Below are positions 53,590-64,000 of a stretch of DNA of 64,000 nucleotides, one piece after another. The DNA comes from Campylorhamphus procurvoides (lineage: Eukaryota; Chordata; Aves; Passeriformes; Dendrocolaptidae). The number at the start of each line of letters is the position of its first letter. Within the stretch, counting starts at the first letter, position 1. Below the pieces are notes generated by a model. That model was not told the DNA's origin. It saw only the letters and a list, made by a program, of their open reading frames with translations, and did no database searches. Made by a program: the position numbers and the translations under genes. The DNA lies in assembly GCA_013396655.1 (NCBI GenBank), contig WBMV01008416.1, forward strand, positions 1 through 64,000. Direction: 5' to 3'.

Positions 53590-56500
53590 CTAAAGCCAGG
53601 AGAAGAGGCAGAAAAAAAAAAAAAAAAAAAAAGAGTGTCTATTAAGCATGCACACTATTTGTACAGTGTCCAAAGCCAGTTTAACAAAGATTGTGTTCAG
53701 AGCTGTAATTTGCAGTACCCAGATCATGCGGGGAGATACCCCACTAATCCAACATTTTAAAGTTCTACATGGCCTGGTTCTATTGCATTTTTTATTACCT
53801 GTCTTTCCCCCAGTTATATATTATTCAGTTCCAGCTCTGACGAGAGAAATACATGGGCAGAAGAAGAACCAAGGGAAAGAGCTATATGGATTTACCTCCT
53901 GAAATAGCAGATAATATCCACCCATCTAGACCCAGCAGGGTTGTCTCCATTTCAACGATACTGTGCTCTATCCCTCCCCCAAATCAAACCATCCTTTTGA
54001 CTTTTCTTTCTCTTTCCTCTCCCTGGGAATCATCACGTAAGTGGGTTGGAGGCTGAGTTATAGCATCACTGCATGAGTCTGAAGGAAGCTAGAAACTAAG
54101 GGGAAAAAATGCTTAAAAATTTGATTTTTCTGCAGCTATAGGTCCCACTAACTACACTTACCTTTAACTCCCCGTAAAGCAACTAAACATTAAAAACAGA
54201 GCAAGTGAAAACCAATGTGTGCTCTGCTATATGATCTCTGCTGCCAGAGGATCAGAGCTCAAGCAGCAGAATGCATGGAATTACAGTGACAGCAGCACCT
54301 AAATTTCAATCAATGGCTTCTTGTTTCAACCTGAAGCAGAGCTGCCCTTTAATTAGATGATAATTAATTTAGTGAAACTAAAAAGGTGACAAAGTTTAAC
54401 ACTGATGGAAATAAATACTTTACAATGAAAAATTAACCTGTAGAACTCACGGCTACAACATGTCATTGAGGCCAAAAGCAGAGACATAAAATCCTGTTTA
54501 ACTTACAAGTGGATGTTCTCATGAGCTGTATAAGTAAATGATTAAAAAATAAAAAGTACTTATATCAACTCACATACTCACATACTGCAGATAAGCCAAA
54601 CGCTGCATTAAGAAGAGGTTTCCCTAGAAGTGCACGCAGTTTATGTTAAAACAACTCAGTCTCAAGTGACACCAGCCTTGCTCTGAAACCTCTCCAAGAA
54701 GCAAATGCAAGGAGCCATAAATGATGCCTCACTTGATGCAGCATAGCAATCCCTCTATTCAACAGCTCTGCACTTGCCTGTACTTCTCCAAAGGCACTGT
54801 GGAATTACTGTACACTTCCAAACACTCAAAAGAAATTTTCATCTTAATCATTTGATAGACTCATACTTTTCTTCAGTTAAACATCTTTCAAATCCCAGAT
54901 TTATCAATCATTCACGTTGTTATTCTATAAACTCCTATCTACTAGAGACAAGAGTACAGGAATTTCAGTTCTGTGGAAAAATCTGACTGTGGGAGGAAAA
55001 ACAACTTAAATCATGAATTACAATGAAAAGATAAAGTTTTGAGCTTCCCCTGAAGATTTTTTCCAGATCTTCTAATGTCAAAATGTTTCATAATTAATAT
55101 TTTAAGTTTTTAAAATAGTTTAGCCAATAAAACCAGAATGCTAGTCTACTGCCAAAACTTTGCTTTTGTTCCTGTTCTTCCCTTTAAAAAGCATTGAAAT
55201 GGATACATTTTCCTAAAAATAATTTTGATTTGGATTTAACTGCTTATTTGGGGGAAAAAAAAACCCAAACACCAGAAGACAGAAAGTTGATCTAGGAATC
55301 AGAGATTTGGGTTCTTTACTTTGATCAGGATTGTTCACTTCTCTCTAGGTTTAGAAGGCAAACCAAATCATACAGCTGAAAACTGAGAAAATGAGTACTC
55401 TGAAGAGCATTACCTGAAGGATGGTTACACTGAAAGCCAGGCAGCTTTTCACATGGGATCTACATCATGACAGCTCTATATACATGACCAGAACCCCAGC
55501 TACTGTGTAAGGAAACCACACCCTACTGCAAGCAGAAAATAATAAATTGCCGTTTTCTGCTTGAACAACTTCAGAGACCACCCCTGTTAAAAGAAAGGAA
55601 ATACTCTGGTTTTACATTTGTGTTCCCCACTAAGTCTGGCTTCTGGTTTTCCGATGTGAATTCTGTAGGAGCCCAGTTATGCCCAGATCTTTAGAGAACA
55701 GTGGGGTTATTCAAGGGTAAAAAAATCCCTCAGAGAGCAGCCAATTTGCATGATGCTCAGAGGTGGCATTCAAGGAATTCCTATAGGAGCTCCTAATTTC
55801 TTGTTGGGTTGGGGTTTGCTTTTTTTTGTTGTTTCCATTTACCATTATTGTAGCAGTTCCTATCTTGCACTTCTTAATCAATATAATGAACTACTGGTTG
55901 ACGGACTACTGAGCCAACTTTCCCCCAGGATTACAGTTTGATGACTTGCATCACCAGTCCTGTTGGGAACCAACCTGCAGTTATCCAGACATTTATTTAT
56001 TCTTCTTCACCTATTTTTCAAGAGAAGCCTTCTTTGCAGGAGTTGCTACTATACAGAAGAAAATGTACCAGCAGGGTGACTAAGCAGTCTTATTTCAAAT
56101 TCCTAAATAATGATCAGCATGAGTCAACCTAGCAAATGGTGAAGCCCACAGAAGAAAACTGACGTAAAATAGGAAGTATAAAAAAATGCCATCAGGAATG
56201 CATTATATAAAAGTTCTTATTGTGAGCACCTGAAAAAAAGGACTCTAAATGTTGCCTCCTAATCTCATCTCCCACATGCTAGCTGCAATACCATCTAATT
56301 GTAAAACTTTCTAATCTATGGCACCAGAATGCAGAGCCTAAAACACTACTGACATTTTCAGTACACAGCTTGTTTAGAGCAGGCACCTTCCACAGACCAA
56401 TTCTTCAAGAATCAGCCTTAGCAAGATCATAATTTTACAGACTAGAGGTGCTGCAAACCTTAGAAACACACACTATGCTAACTAGAAACTAGGTAGATTA

Positions 56501-59500
56501 TTATTCTGAGCCTTGAAAAATGAAAACACAATTAAAATGGCACATAAAGAGTTCTGCTTTCCACACCTCTGGAAATCCAAGGGAAGTATCAACATCTCCA
56601 CAGAGGTATAGGCAGAGTGGGTGATTATTAATGACTTCAAATAATGAGTAAGCACACACCTGTAAATGCAGCCTCTCCTGAATCCTTTTCCAGAGTCAGC
56701 TCTTAATCACTCACCAAATTTGACACATTCCCATCACATGGGAAGTTTGTTTTTAGGGGAAACCTGCACCTAACACTGCTCACTCAGCAGAAAACTGAAA
56801 ACAAGCATATTTGCAGTGTAGGGCCCCAACTCCACCTGTTGCCTGGCTGTGTCTGAAAGGTTCTTGGTTAGCATGTAAGACTCTTCACTTTGCTTATTTT
56901 CACTAGCTTGCTCCACAGCAGTATAAATAAATACTGGTAACTGTAAAGACATGTGCAGAGTGCACTGTGCTTCAGAAGCAGCAGATGTTACAGAAATCCC
57001 TCTAAAGCTGGCTCTGTGGAATGATACCTGTTGAACTCCCCACTGCTCTCAAAAGCCCTGGCTTTTACACACACACACCCCCTTGTTTTTTCTGTATGTT
57101 TTGCTTTGGTTGTCATTCAAGAAAGCACACTGAAAGTCTTCCAGCTAGTATTCATCTCCTCCAGTAGCAGATACGAAGCCCTGTTCAATTGTTGCAGAAA
57201 CCAATTCGCCCTGGACTTCTGTCCTCTTTAACATTTATCAAAAAAGAACTAGTGACTAGCTGAAGGTCAAGCTAAAAATAAAATGAAATCACACATGTAT
57301 GCCACCTCACCTCATGCCTCGAAAGTGAGTTTGTTTATGGCCAAACTGACAGAGAGCCAGGAACTGATTTTGTTACTTCTTTAAACAGACATTTTATGTA
57401 ACAAATGAAAGCTTCTGAAGTGCAAAAAATATCCAAATAGACCCATACGCTATGGTCTACTGAACATCATCAGTTTAAAGTGAGGATACAGATGGTTAAT
57501 GATATTCACAATATACCACACCTCTTTTAATCACTCACAGAAAAAGAGAAGGGTAACTGGTAAGTCATTCCACCCATCACTCCTTGGTTAACATTTACCT
57601 TTGGTTAGCAATTCCTCTGCAGCATCAGACATGTCCACACGAAAAAGCAAGTACTGTTGGGCCTCCAGGAGAAGACCTGGGAAGTCTTTTTCAATAGAGG
57701 CAAAATGTTCAATTTTATTTTTCACAGATGCCAGCACCTGCCAAAACAACAGTAACAATTACTTCTTCCTCCTTTGCTCCCAGGGCAGCCACAGACTGAA
57801 TACTAGGGTTTTCCCTACCTGCATTAAAATAAAGTTCTGACAAAATCTATGGTCATACAGAGTTTCCAGTTCTTTGCACAAATGTAATTAAAATGTAATT
57901 AAAACATGGAATTTAAATAAGAGGCGCTCAGACAGGTGGAAAGCTACAGGTGAAACTGAAAGGAGCTAACGTAAATTTTAAGGAGACACCAAAAACACTG
58001 CTCTGGTGGGCATGGCTAACAAATACCTGATAGAGTGACCGCACACTAGGCTGAAACACCATGTTGGTGTTGAGCAGAAAGGAGCGAAGAAGCGGCTGTG
58101 GGTAACTTGCCAGCTGAGTAATAATCCCAATAAGCAGCAAATTTACATGCAAGGAGTTCTCCAGCATGTTCTCCAGCTTCGACAACACTACACTGATGAA
58201 TGGCCCTGAAAGAAAAGAAGTGGGAACCAACGCTTTTGGTTTCATGGAAGAAAAATCCTAAAATACAGGAAATAGGCATTTAAAAGGAATTTTCATCATC
58301 ATAACCAACAAAATTAGACCTCCCACACACTAATCAAAGACAGCAGGTAGAAAAACCAAACTATAGCTGAACAGACAAAACAGACTTAACAGAGGTGTTA
58401 AAAGCTTTTGTGACTAAAAGCACATTTGCTAGCCAGGCAATCAGTTTACATTAATGGCATATTTAACATGCATAACTATTCTACTTTACATGTGCCAATA
58501 AGAATTTAGCCTAGTACGTTATGGTCTACCATTCGATTCCCCTTGAAGTTAATTGGAATGGTACTACCAGTTTCAGTGCAAACAGAATCTGCTCTTTTTA
58601 CTCCTGCTGTGCCTTATTTCTAGGTAAGGACTGGGTAAAGTAAATTATAGGTAGCTTTCTTGTCATCAAAAAACTGGTGTTCTAAAGAACATGTACGTGC
58701 TATTCTAAACATAAAAATCAAGAGCTGTGATAGTTCACATCATGAAAAAAGGCATTTGCAGCACTGGAGACAGTCACACAAAGCAGGGAAGACATTAAAA
58801 TAGATTTATAAGCAAAATTATTAGTAGATGTAGGCTTTAGCATATAAATATCACCAATAAATAATAGTTTTAGCTTGTGTATTCATGCTGCAGGACGACC
58901 ACTGAAATACAAAAGCATTTACCATGAAAGTACATAAACCCTCAAGCTTAAGAAGCCTTTGCAAAGCTGAGAATGACTTCACCCGTGACCTCACGACATG
59001 TTGTTAGATCACACAGCTGGTGAGATGCTTGAGGCAGCCTGTATGAGTGATCCAAGTCAAGTTCAGAAATATCCCTTGTCCCACCCCCAGTACCACCACA
59101 CTATTCTGGTTGCATAAAAGCTAGGAGAGGAGAATCATGCAGAAGAATCCCTAGGTGATGCAGTTACGGCACTGCTAACTTTGAATATCCCACCCTCGAC
59201 CCTGACACAAGATGCATGCCATGGGCACTTCTCGGGTCAAGCAGGTGGCCATAAACCAACCCCATTCCAGCTCCCCTCAGCTACCATTCAAGATGGCTGG
59301 GCACAGTGTAGCCCAGTTTAATGTGCCTGCTGTGAACTATGGCAGAGGTTAAGGAAATCCTGGGCCAGTGAAAAGGGATGGAACAAATCAGGAGTGATCC
59401 TGTTGCCACTTCACCTATCAGAGCTCTACTGCAGGTTGGAGTCTGTCATGCTTCACAGTAACCGTGAGTACAAACCAAGCACTCCCTCAAGACTCATCTC

Positions 59501-62500
59501 TCAGGGCTAATGCCGATACAGCTCCACTCTGAAGAGGAAAGGTGAGAGGGCCAGTGTTAACACGGCTTTATGTGGCTGCTGCCTCTCAACCACCATGTCA
59601 GCCATTAGAGCTAAGCATGATATCATACCCTGCAGGAATCCCCCCTGCCCAGGTACCCAGTGGAGCAGCCCTGAGACCTTTGGTTGAGATAGAGTTTCTT
59701 CTGTCTCAACATAACCTACTGCTCCCCCTATCATGCTCATGGTGACATTTTCACAGAGCTTCTGAGGACCACAGTAGAGCAGTGGAAGCTCTACTGTACC
59801 AAAAGGATGGCAGGAGAAGGAGCAGAGATGTGTCACTGTTTCTCTCCTCCAGGTAACACTTTAAAACTGAGCAAGTAAAGCTGAAGCTAGATGCTTGTAA
59901 CAACTGATGCTTGCCACTGCGAGAGAGGTTACCAAATACATTAAAACATGTCTCTGCGATAGCGTGACTTTTGCCCCAAATAATTTATTAGAATGAGAAT
60001 CAGAGAAAGTAAGTAGAGTTTGAGAGCCTTGAAAGAAACAGGGTAACTAGATGAGAAGTAAAAATTATTCCTTTCATGGCCAAGAAGTCAAGCACTGACA
60101 TGTAGAGAGGGAGGGAGGAAAATATAAGTTCTCGTTCCCGAACATCACATTCTTTCTTGTTCCTATGAAAATAGGGATGACAGTGTCCAATGCTTTTTTG
60201 CTGGATATAAGACACCAATAGGATGTTTTCTGCATAGATCCATAGGCCTGGAGAAAGCATCTTTGCACTGCTGGCACTTACTGGGTGTGGAAAACCTGTC
60301 AAGTTATTTGATTCTGCCCCATCCCATGACAGCATCCCAAAAGAGTAAAAGCAACACAAAAACTTTATCAAACACATCTACAAACATAATACAGAATTCC
60401 AAATACAATACACAACCATAGAATGGTGCAGGCTGGCAGAGACTTTAAAGATCATCTAGTTCCAAGCCCACTGCCATAAGCAGAAACACCTTCCCCTTCT
60501 TTGAAAGGCCCTGCAATTTCAACATTTCCAAGACGGTGTTACAAGTAGTACAGGCCTGTCAGTCTCACTTCAGTACCTGCTAAAGTTATGGAGGAGATTA
60601 TTCTGGCAAGTATTGAAAAACACCTGAAAGACAATGCAGACATCAGTCTTATTGAGAGGGAAAGTCCTGCTTCATCAAACCTGACTTCCTTTTCTGACGA
60701 GGTAACCCACGCAGTTGATCAAAGTAAGCCAGTTGATGGAATCTTTTTGGATTTCAGTAAAGTTTTCAATACTGTTTCTCACAGGATCCTTCTCGATAAA
60801 ATGTCCAGCCCACAGCTGGATAAACACATCATGTGGTGGGTGAGCAGCTGGCTCACAGGTAGAGCACAGAGGGTAATAGTGAATGGGGTGACATCAGACT
60901 GGTGACCTGTCACTAGTGGGGTTCCACGGGGCTCCATCTTAGGCCCTGTGCTTGCTCTTCAACATCTTTATAAATGACTTGGATACAGGACTGGAACAGT
61001 TACTTAGCAAGTTTGCAGATGACACAAAACTTGGAGGAGCTGTTGATTCCCTCCAAGGCAGGGAGGCCCCGCAGAGGGATCTGGACAAATTAGAGGGCTG
61101 GGCAATCACCAGCCATATGAAGTTCAACAAGGGAAGGTGCCGGATCTTGCACCTGGGATGGGGCAACCCAGGATATACAGACAAACTGGGCAATGAGATG
61201 CTGGAGAGCAATGCTGTGGAAAGGGACCTGGGGGTCCTGGTGGATGGTAAGTTGCATAGGAGTCAGCAGTGCCCTGGCAGCCAGGAGGGTCAGCCGTGTC
61301 CTGGGGGGCATCAGGCACAGCATCACCAGGAAGTCAAGGGAGGGGATTGTCCCGCTCTGCTCTGCACTGGGGCAGCCTCACCTTGGATATTGTGTTTAGT
61401 TTTGGGTGCCACAATATAAGAAAGATATTCAGCTCTTAGAGAGCATCCAAAGGAGGGCAATGAAGATGGTGAAGGGCCTTGAGGGGAAGCCATATGGGGA
61501 GCGGCTGAGGGCACTTGGTCTGTTAAACCTGGAGGAGACTGAGGGGAGACCTCACACCAGTTACAACTTCCTTGTGAGGGGAAGAGGAGGGACAGGCACT
61601 GATCTCTTCTCTGTGGTGACCAGGGACAGGACCCAAGGGAATGGCCTGAAGGTGTGTCAGGGGTGGTTTAGATAACAGAAAAAGGTTCTTCACCCAGAGG
61701 GTGGTTGGGCACTGAAACAGGGTCCCCAGGGCAGTGGTCACAGCACCAAGCCTGACAAGAGTTCAAGATGTGTTTGGATGATGCTCTCGGGCACATAGTG
61801 TGACTCTTGAGGATGGTCCTGTGTAGGGCTAATGTGATGATCCTTGTGGGTTCCATCCAACTCAGCATATTCTGTGTTTCTAAGCACCTTCTTACATGAA
61901 ATCACCACTATTTCCATTAAAGCAAGGTAAAACAGCCTAAGAGGAAAACAAATTGTGAATGGGGAGCAAATGGAGAGGCTTATTGTGTTTAGCTTTTTAT
62001 CGTCACTTTCCTCATTTTGGGGTTTTTAATGGGTTTGGGCTGGGAGCGGTTTTGATGTGGGTCTTTTGTAAAGGAACAAATGGAGGTAGAGACTAGATGA
62101 AGAGTGACAGAAAGACACAACATTTCTGAGCTACATTTGAAAGCAGATACTGGGAAACAGAGATTTGGATGTGATTAGCTTCTGGTACAAGGAAATTGCC
62201 ACCACAGCAAAAATAGCAAATTGTTTGAAAATTAGGCTGAATTTTTCAATTATGAAACAGTGCCAAGCATTCTGTCCACAGCTGACCAGAAAGGGATGGT
62301 TTTTAATGAACACACATGATTTCCCCTTCTAAATGAACAAGTAGCCATCTTACAGGTTTTGTTTTGAATGAGGAAACCTAGATACGTTATTATTTTTTAC
62401 TATTTGCATTGCTCTGGTATCTAGGAGACCTAATTAAATAACAGGAGCCTTCAGTGCAAGGAGCTGTACAAATACAGATCAAAAGCCCACTCTGACCTCT

Positions 62501-64000
62501 GGGAGTACTGTCATTCTTGAATAGCTTGGACAGTCAGCAGAGACCAAGCTTAAATTGCTGTGTGGCACCAGACAGAAAAGCATGCCAACAGCAAGGGGAG
62601 GATGACACTGGAGGAACAGGATGCCAGGGCAAAGCATGGAGACAGGCACGTACAGACATGGCACCAGTGCTGACACCTCGTGCTACAATGTGGAATAGCA
62701 GAGAGGGGGGAAATGGCACCACGATACTGCACCCACTGCATCAGAGATGAAAGTAACTATAAAAAAGCAAATTATTTACCTGAGCTCTGTATATTAGAAC
62801 AGCCACTCCAACCCCCTTTCAACTGAAAAAGCTTCCTCTAGAGTGATGGAGCTCTCACGCACAAACAACATAACTCTTGCTCAACGGTTCAAACAATTAC
62901 CGAAAAAAAAAAAAAGCAGCCAAAGAAAGCACCCCAAGAAACTATCACCTGCTGTCACCACACTGATGACTCTGCTGTACTATCACAATGGAGTTCTCGC
63001 TCTCCCTATACTAGTCTCAGCAATTTGGGCTCTTTAGTGCCAGGACTGTTCCCTGCTCTGGTCTTGTGCCGCACAGTGTGACCTCATTTGCCCTCTTAAT
63101 CACTATGCCTTCCTCTGTTTGTTATGTATGTAATTAACAGGACAGTCTACCTGTAAATGGAACGCTCTGGCTCCTTGAAGTGTGCTTAGGAGAGACATCC
63201 TCCTTTGGTCCAAAGGGAGATGATATGCTTTCTGCAGAAGGCGTGTCTGTTGAGAAATTCTCAAAGTCCTCCTCCTCTTCTGCTGGAGAGACAGGGTCAG
63301 GAATATCCAACTTCTGCTCCTCCAAGCTTGCACTGTTTGGATCCAGTTCCTTAATAATTTTGTCATACTGTGTGATGAAATCCTCACCATCTGTGCTCAA
63401 CAGCCTTATGCTTAAGTTACAATCTGCCTCCTGAGAGGAAATCTTCAAGTCTAAGTCTGGCTGTGGATCAATCTCAGTCATTTTCTGGTTTGTTTGTTCT
63501 TTCATTACACCTTGAATTGAGCTTGAATTTCTCTTACTGTGCTCATCCAAGCCCAATTCCAGCTGTGTCTTTGCAAGAGGCCCATTGACTACTGTCTGGC
63601 TGTGGACCTCACGATCTCTAGCTGCATTTAAAGATTTCTCCTTGGAGCTGTCATCCTCTTGAGTATCCTTCTGGGCACATAACCTGTAAACCATAACATC
63701 ATCCTGAAAGTCTGATTCCTCTATGTAAGAACCTTTGACGAGCATAATGGCGTTTTTTTTCATTTCTTGAATGTGTTTCGGTGGCTCTGCAGGTGGCTGC
63801 ATTTCTGTGCTTCCCAGATCATCATATGGTTGTGGTGAGCTCACATTAGAACCAGGGGAAATCCCTGTGTCATAGCTATTATCCCATTCTAGCTCCAACT
63901 GCATCTTGTCACTGAATGGAGTTACTCGAGAGGAGCTGCATGTGCTAGGTGTCCTTTGTTGGAGCTGAAACATGGGATGTTCCACATCTGTACTGTTCTC
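53339..64000 (-). CDS. FHIP1A: FHIP1A (FAM160A1), FHF complex subunit, C-terminal half
   Basis: Four minus-strand exons are joined in frame: 64000-63151 (runs off the window), 58205-58027, 57737-57599 and 53589-53339. They encode 472 residues and end in TAG. Two parts are visible. The first is a long polar, acidic, probably disordered linker with EEEEDFENF and many Ser/Pro. The second is a conserved C-terminal domain: SQSVPFTG-PFISVVLSKLENMLEN, then LLLIGIITQLASYPQPLLRS, FASIEKDFPGLLLEAQQYLL, AALFPEFLKELAALAQEHSI and CYKILGDFED. These match the FHIP1 family. Known role: FHIP proteins bind AKTIP (FTS) and Hook proteins and link early endosomes to dynein. I chose FHIP1A over paralog FHIP1B because of synteny next to GATB. 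The missing N-terminal half should lie to the right of the window. Confidence 0.93.
53612..53632. repeat. A21 homopolymer (T21 on the FHIP1A sense strand)
   Basis: 21 consecutive A on +. On the transcribed minus strand it is T21, starting 23 nt upstream of the terminal exon boundary, so it forms part of the splice acceptor's polypyrimidine tract. Confidence 0.9.
57067..57078. repeat. Short AC dinucleotide repeat
   Basis: Six AC units in the last FHIP1A intron. Confidence 0.8.
57599..57737 (-). CDS. FHIP1A: FHIP1A exon
   Basis: The acceptor is TTTGGCAG just before 57737 and the donor is GTAAAT after 57599. It encodes VLASVKNKIEHFASIEKDFP, GLLLEAQQYLLFRVDMSDAA and EELLTK plus one base of Gly. 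It follows the previous exon across a short 289-bp intron. The FRVDMSD motif marks the family. Confidence 0.95.
57738..58026 (-). other. FHIP1A short intron (289 bp)
   Basis: A minus-strand intron with a GTATTT donor and a TTTGGCAG acceptor. It contains two tandem copies of an 11-mer (AATGTAATTAA, at 57881-57902). Nothing else seen. Confidence 0.85.
58027..58205 (-). CDS. FHIP1A: FHIP1A exon, start of C-terminal domain
   Basis: The acceptor is CTTTTCTTTCAG just before 58205 and the donor is GTATTT after 58027. It completes a Gly codon and gives 59 residues: PFISVVLSKLENMLENSLHV, NLLLIGIITQLASYPQPLLR, SFLLNTNMVFQPSVRSLYQ. The mostly helical, Leu-rich sequence is well conserved in FHIP1A/FHIP1B. 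Phase is 0 at the end. Confidence 0.96.
60416..60495 (-). repeat. CR1 3' end fragment, minus orientation
   Basis: CCATAGAATGGTGCAGGCTG, then GCAGAGACTTTAAAGATCAT and CTAGTTCCAAGCCCACTGCC. This is the reverse complement of a CR1 tail. It sits 45 bp from the start of an oppositely oriented CR1. Confidence 0.85.
60541..61882 (+). mobile_element. CR1 LINE, 5'-truncated, best-preserved RT in window
   Basis: About 1.34 kb, + orientation. Frame at 60588-60905: the CR1 RT core including FLDFSKVFNTVSHRILLDKM and WVSSWLTGRAQRVIVNGVTS, ended by an in-frame TGA at 60903-60905. A frameshift follows, and the frame at 60952-61419 carries NIFINDLDTGLEQLLSKFAD-DTKLGG, so the catalytic F-A-D-D motif is intact. 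A further shift leads to the 61406-61675 frame (IQRRAMKMVKGLE). It ends in the CAACTCAGCATATTCTGTG tail. The stop and shifts make it non-autonomous. Confidence 0.95.
63151..64000 (-). CDS. FHIP1A: FHIP1A large linker exon (partial)
   Basis: The frame is open from the window edge for 283 codons plus one base. The donor is CAG|GTAGAC (GT at 63150-63149). The coding is rich in Ser, Glu, Asp and Gln, with SRVTPFSDKMQLELEWDNSY near the start and SQSVPFTG at the end. The low-complexity acidic run PAEEEEDFENF suggests a flexible linker between the two folded FHIP domains. The in-frame GTG at 63985 is an internal Val: upstream codons (ENSTD) stay open to the edge. Confidence 0.93.

Larger units (their letters stand above)
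53590..57598 (-). other. FHIP1A last intron (4.0 kb)
   Basis: A GT-AG intron on the minus strand. It contains the A21 tract at 53612-53632 (the polypyrimidine tract of the terminal exon) and a short AC repeat (57067-57078). No mobile element recognised. Confidence 0.85.
58206..63150 (-). other. FHIP1A intron (4.9 kb) with two CR1 elements
   Basis: The intron runs from GTAGAC after the large exon to CTTTTCTTTCAG. It contains a minus CR1 tail (60416-60495) and a long + CR1 (60541-61882). The flanks (58206-60415 and 61883-63150) hold no recognised genes or repeats. Confidence 0.85.

Noticed and set aside
59507..60377. Minus-strand open frames of 109 and 125 codons in the FHIP1A intron
   Set aside because: Not compatible with the phase 1 junction joining the large exon to 58205, which already gives a continuous conserved protein. 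No independent gene signature.
63134..63985. A 283-codon minus-strand ORF apparently starting at 63985 and stopping at 63134
   Set aside because: The start is an internal GTG (Val) codon, with open frame continuing to the window edge. The last codons (after 63151) lie in the intron beyond the GTAGAC donor.

Overview
The window is vertebrate nuclear DNA, almost certainly avian. The CR1 non-LTR retrotransposon copies end in the bird-type ATTCTATGATTCT tail, I saw no mammalian SINEs, and two protein-coding genes sit tail-to-tail with GT-AG introns. From the sequence alone I cannot name the species. By established synteny the interval matches human 4q31.3 (GATB-FHIP1A).

Layout. (1) Positions 1 to about 41,500, + strand: GATB (PET112), subunit B of the mitochondrial glutamyl-tRNA(Gln) amidotransferase. 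Twelve coding exons are resolved, from 555-705 to 41029-41157. All junctions keep frame and encode 498 residues plus the stop. The first coding exon (roughly 60 residues including the transit peptide) lies upstream of the window. (2) About 41,500-42,770: a short convergent intergenic spacer holding a CR1 tail. (3) About 42,770 to 64,000, - strand: the 3' half of FHIP1A (FAM160A1), a component of the FTS-Hook-FHIP dynein-adaptor complex. Four exons (64000-63151, 58205-58027, 57737-57599, 53589-53339) give 472 residues of open frame. A long 3'UTR may run to about 42.77 kb. The large exon continues past the right edge of the window.

Repeats. CR1 fragments of both orientations lie at 1-219, 3272-4645, 17768-17840, 32371-32481, 41951-42060, 43552-44547, 60416-60495 and 60541-61882. 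Three are long enough to show decayed reverse-transcriptase coding. The 61-kb copy is the best preserved but still carries an in-frame stop and a frameshift. Intron 2 of GATB holds a minus-strand, intronless, coding-like stretch with a downstream polyadenylation signal (about 7.2-8.5 kb), possibly a decayed processed pseudogene that I could not identify.

The two genes are not known to act together: GATB works in mitochondrial translation and FHIP1A in endosome transport. I found no operon, CRISPR array, RNA gene or novel multi-gene system. The more interesting points are splice features (a 45-nt microexon, weak donors, and an A21 tract next to a terminal acceptor), a CpG-rich patch in intron 11, and the unidentified coding-like relic in intron 2.
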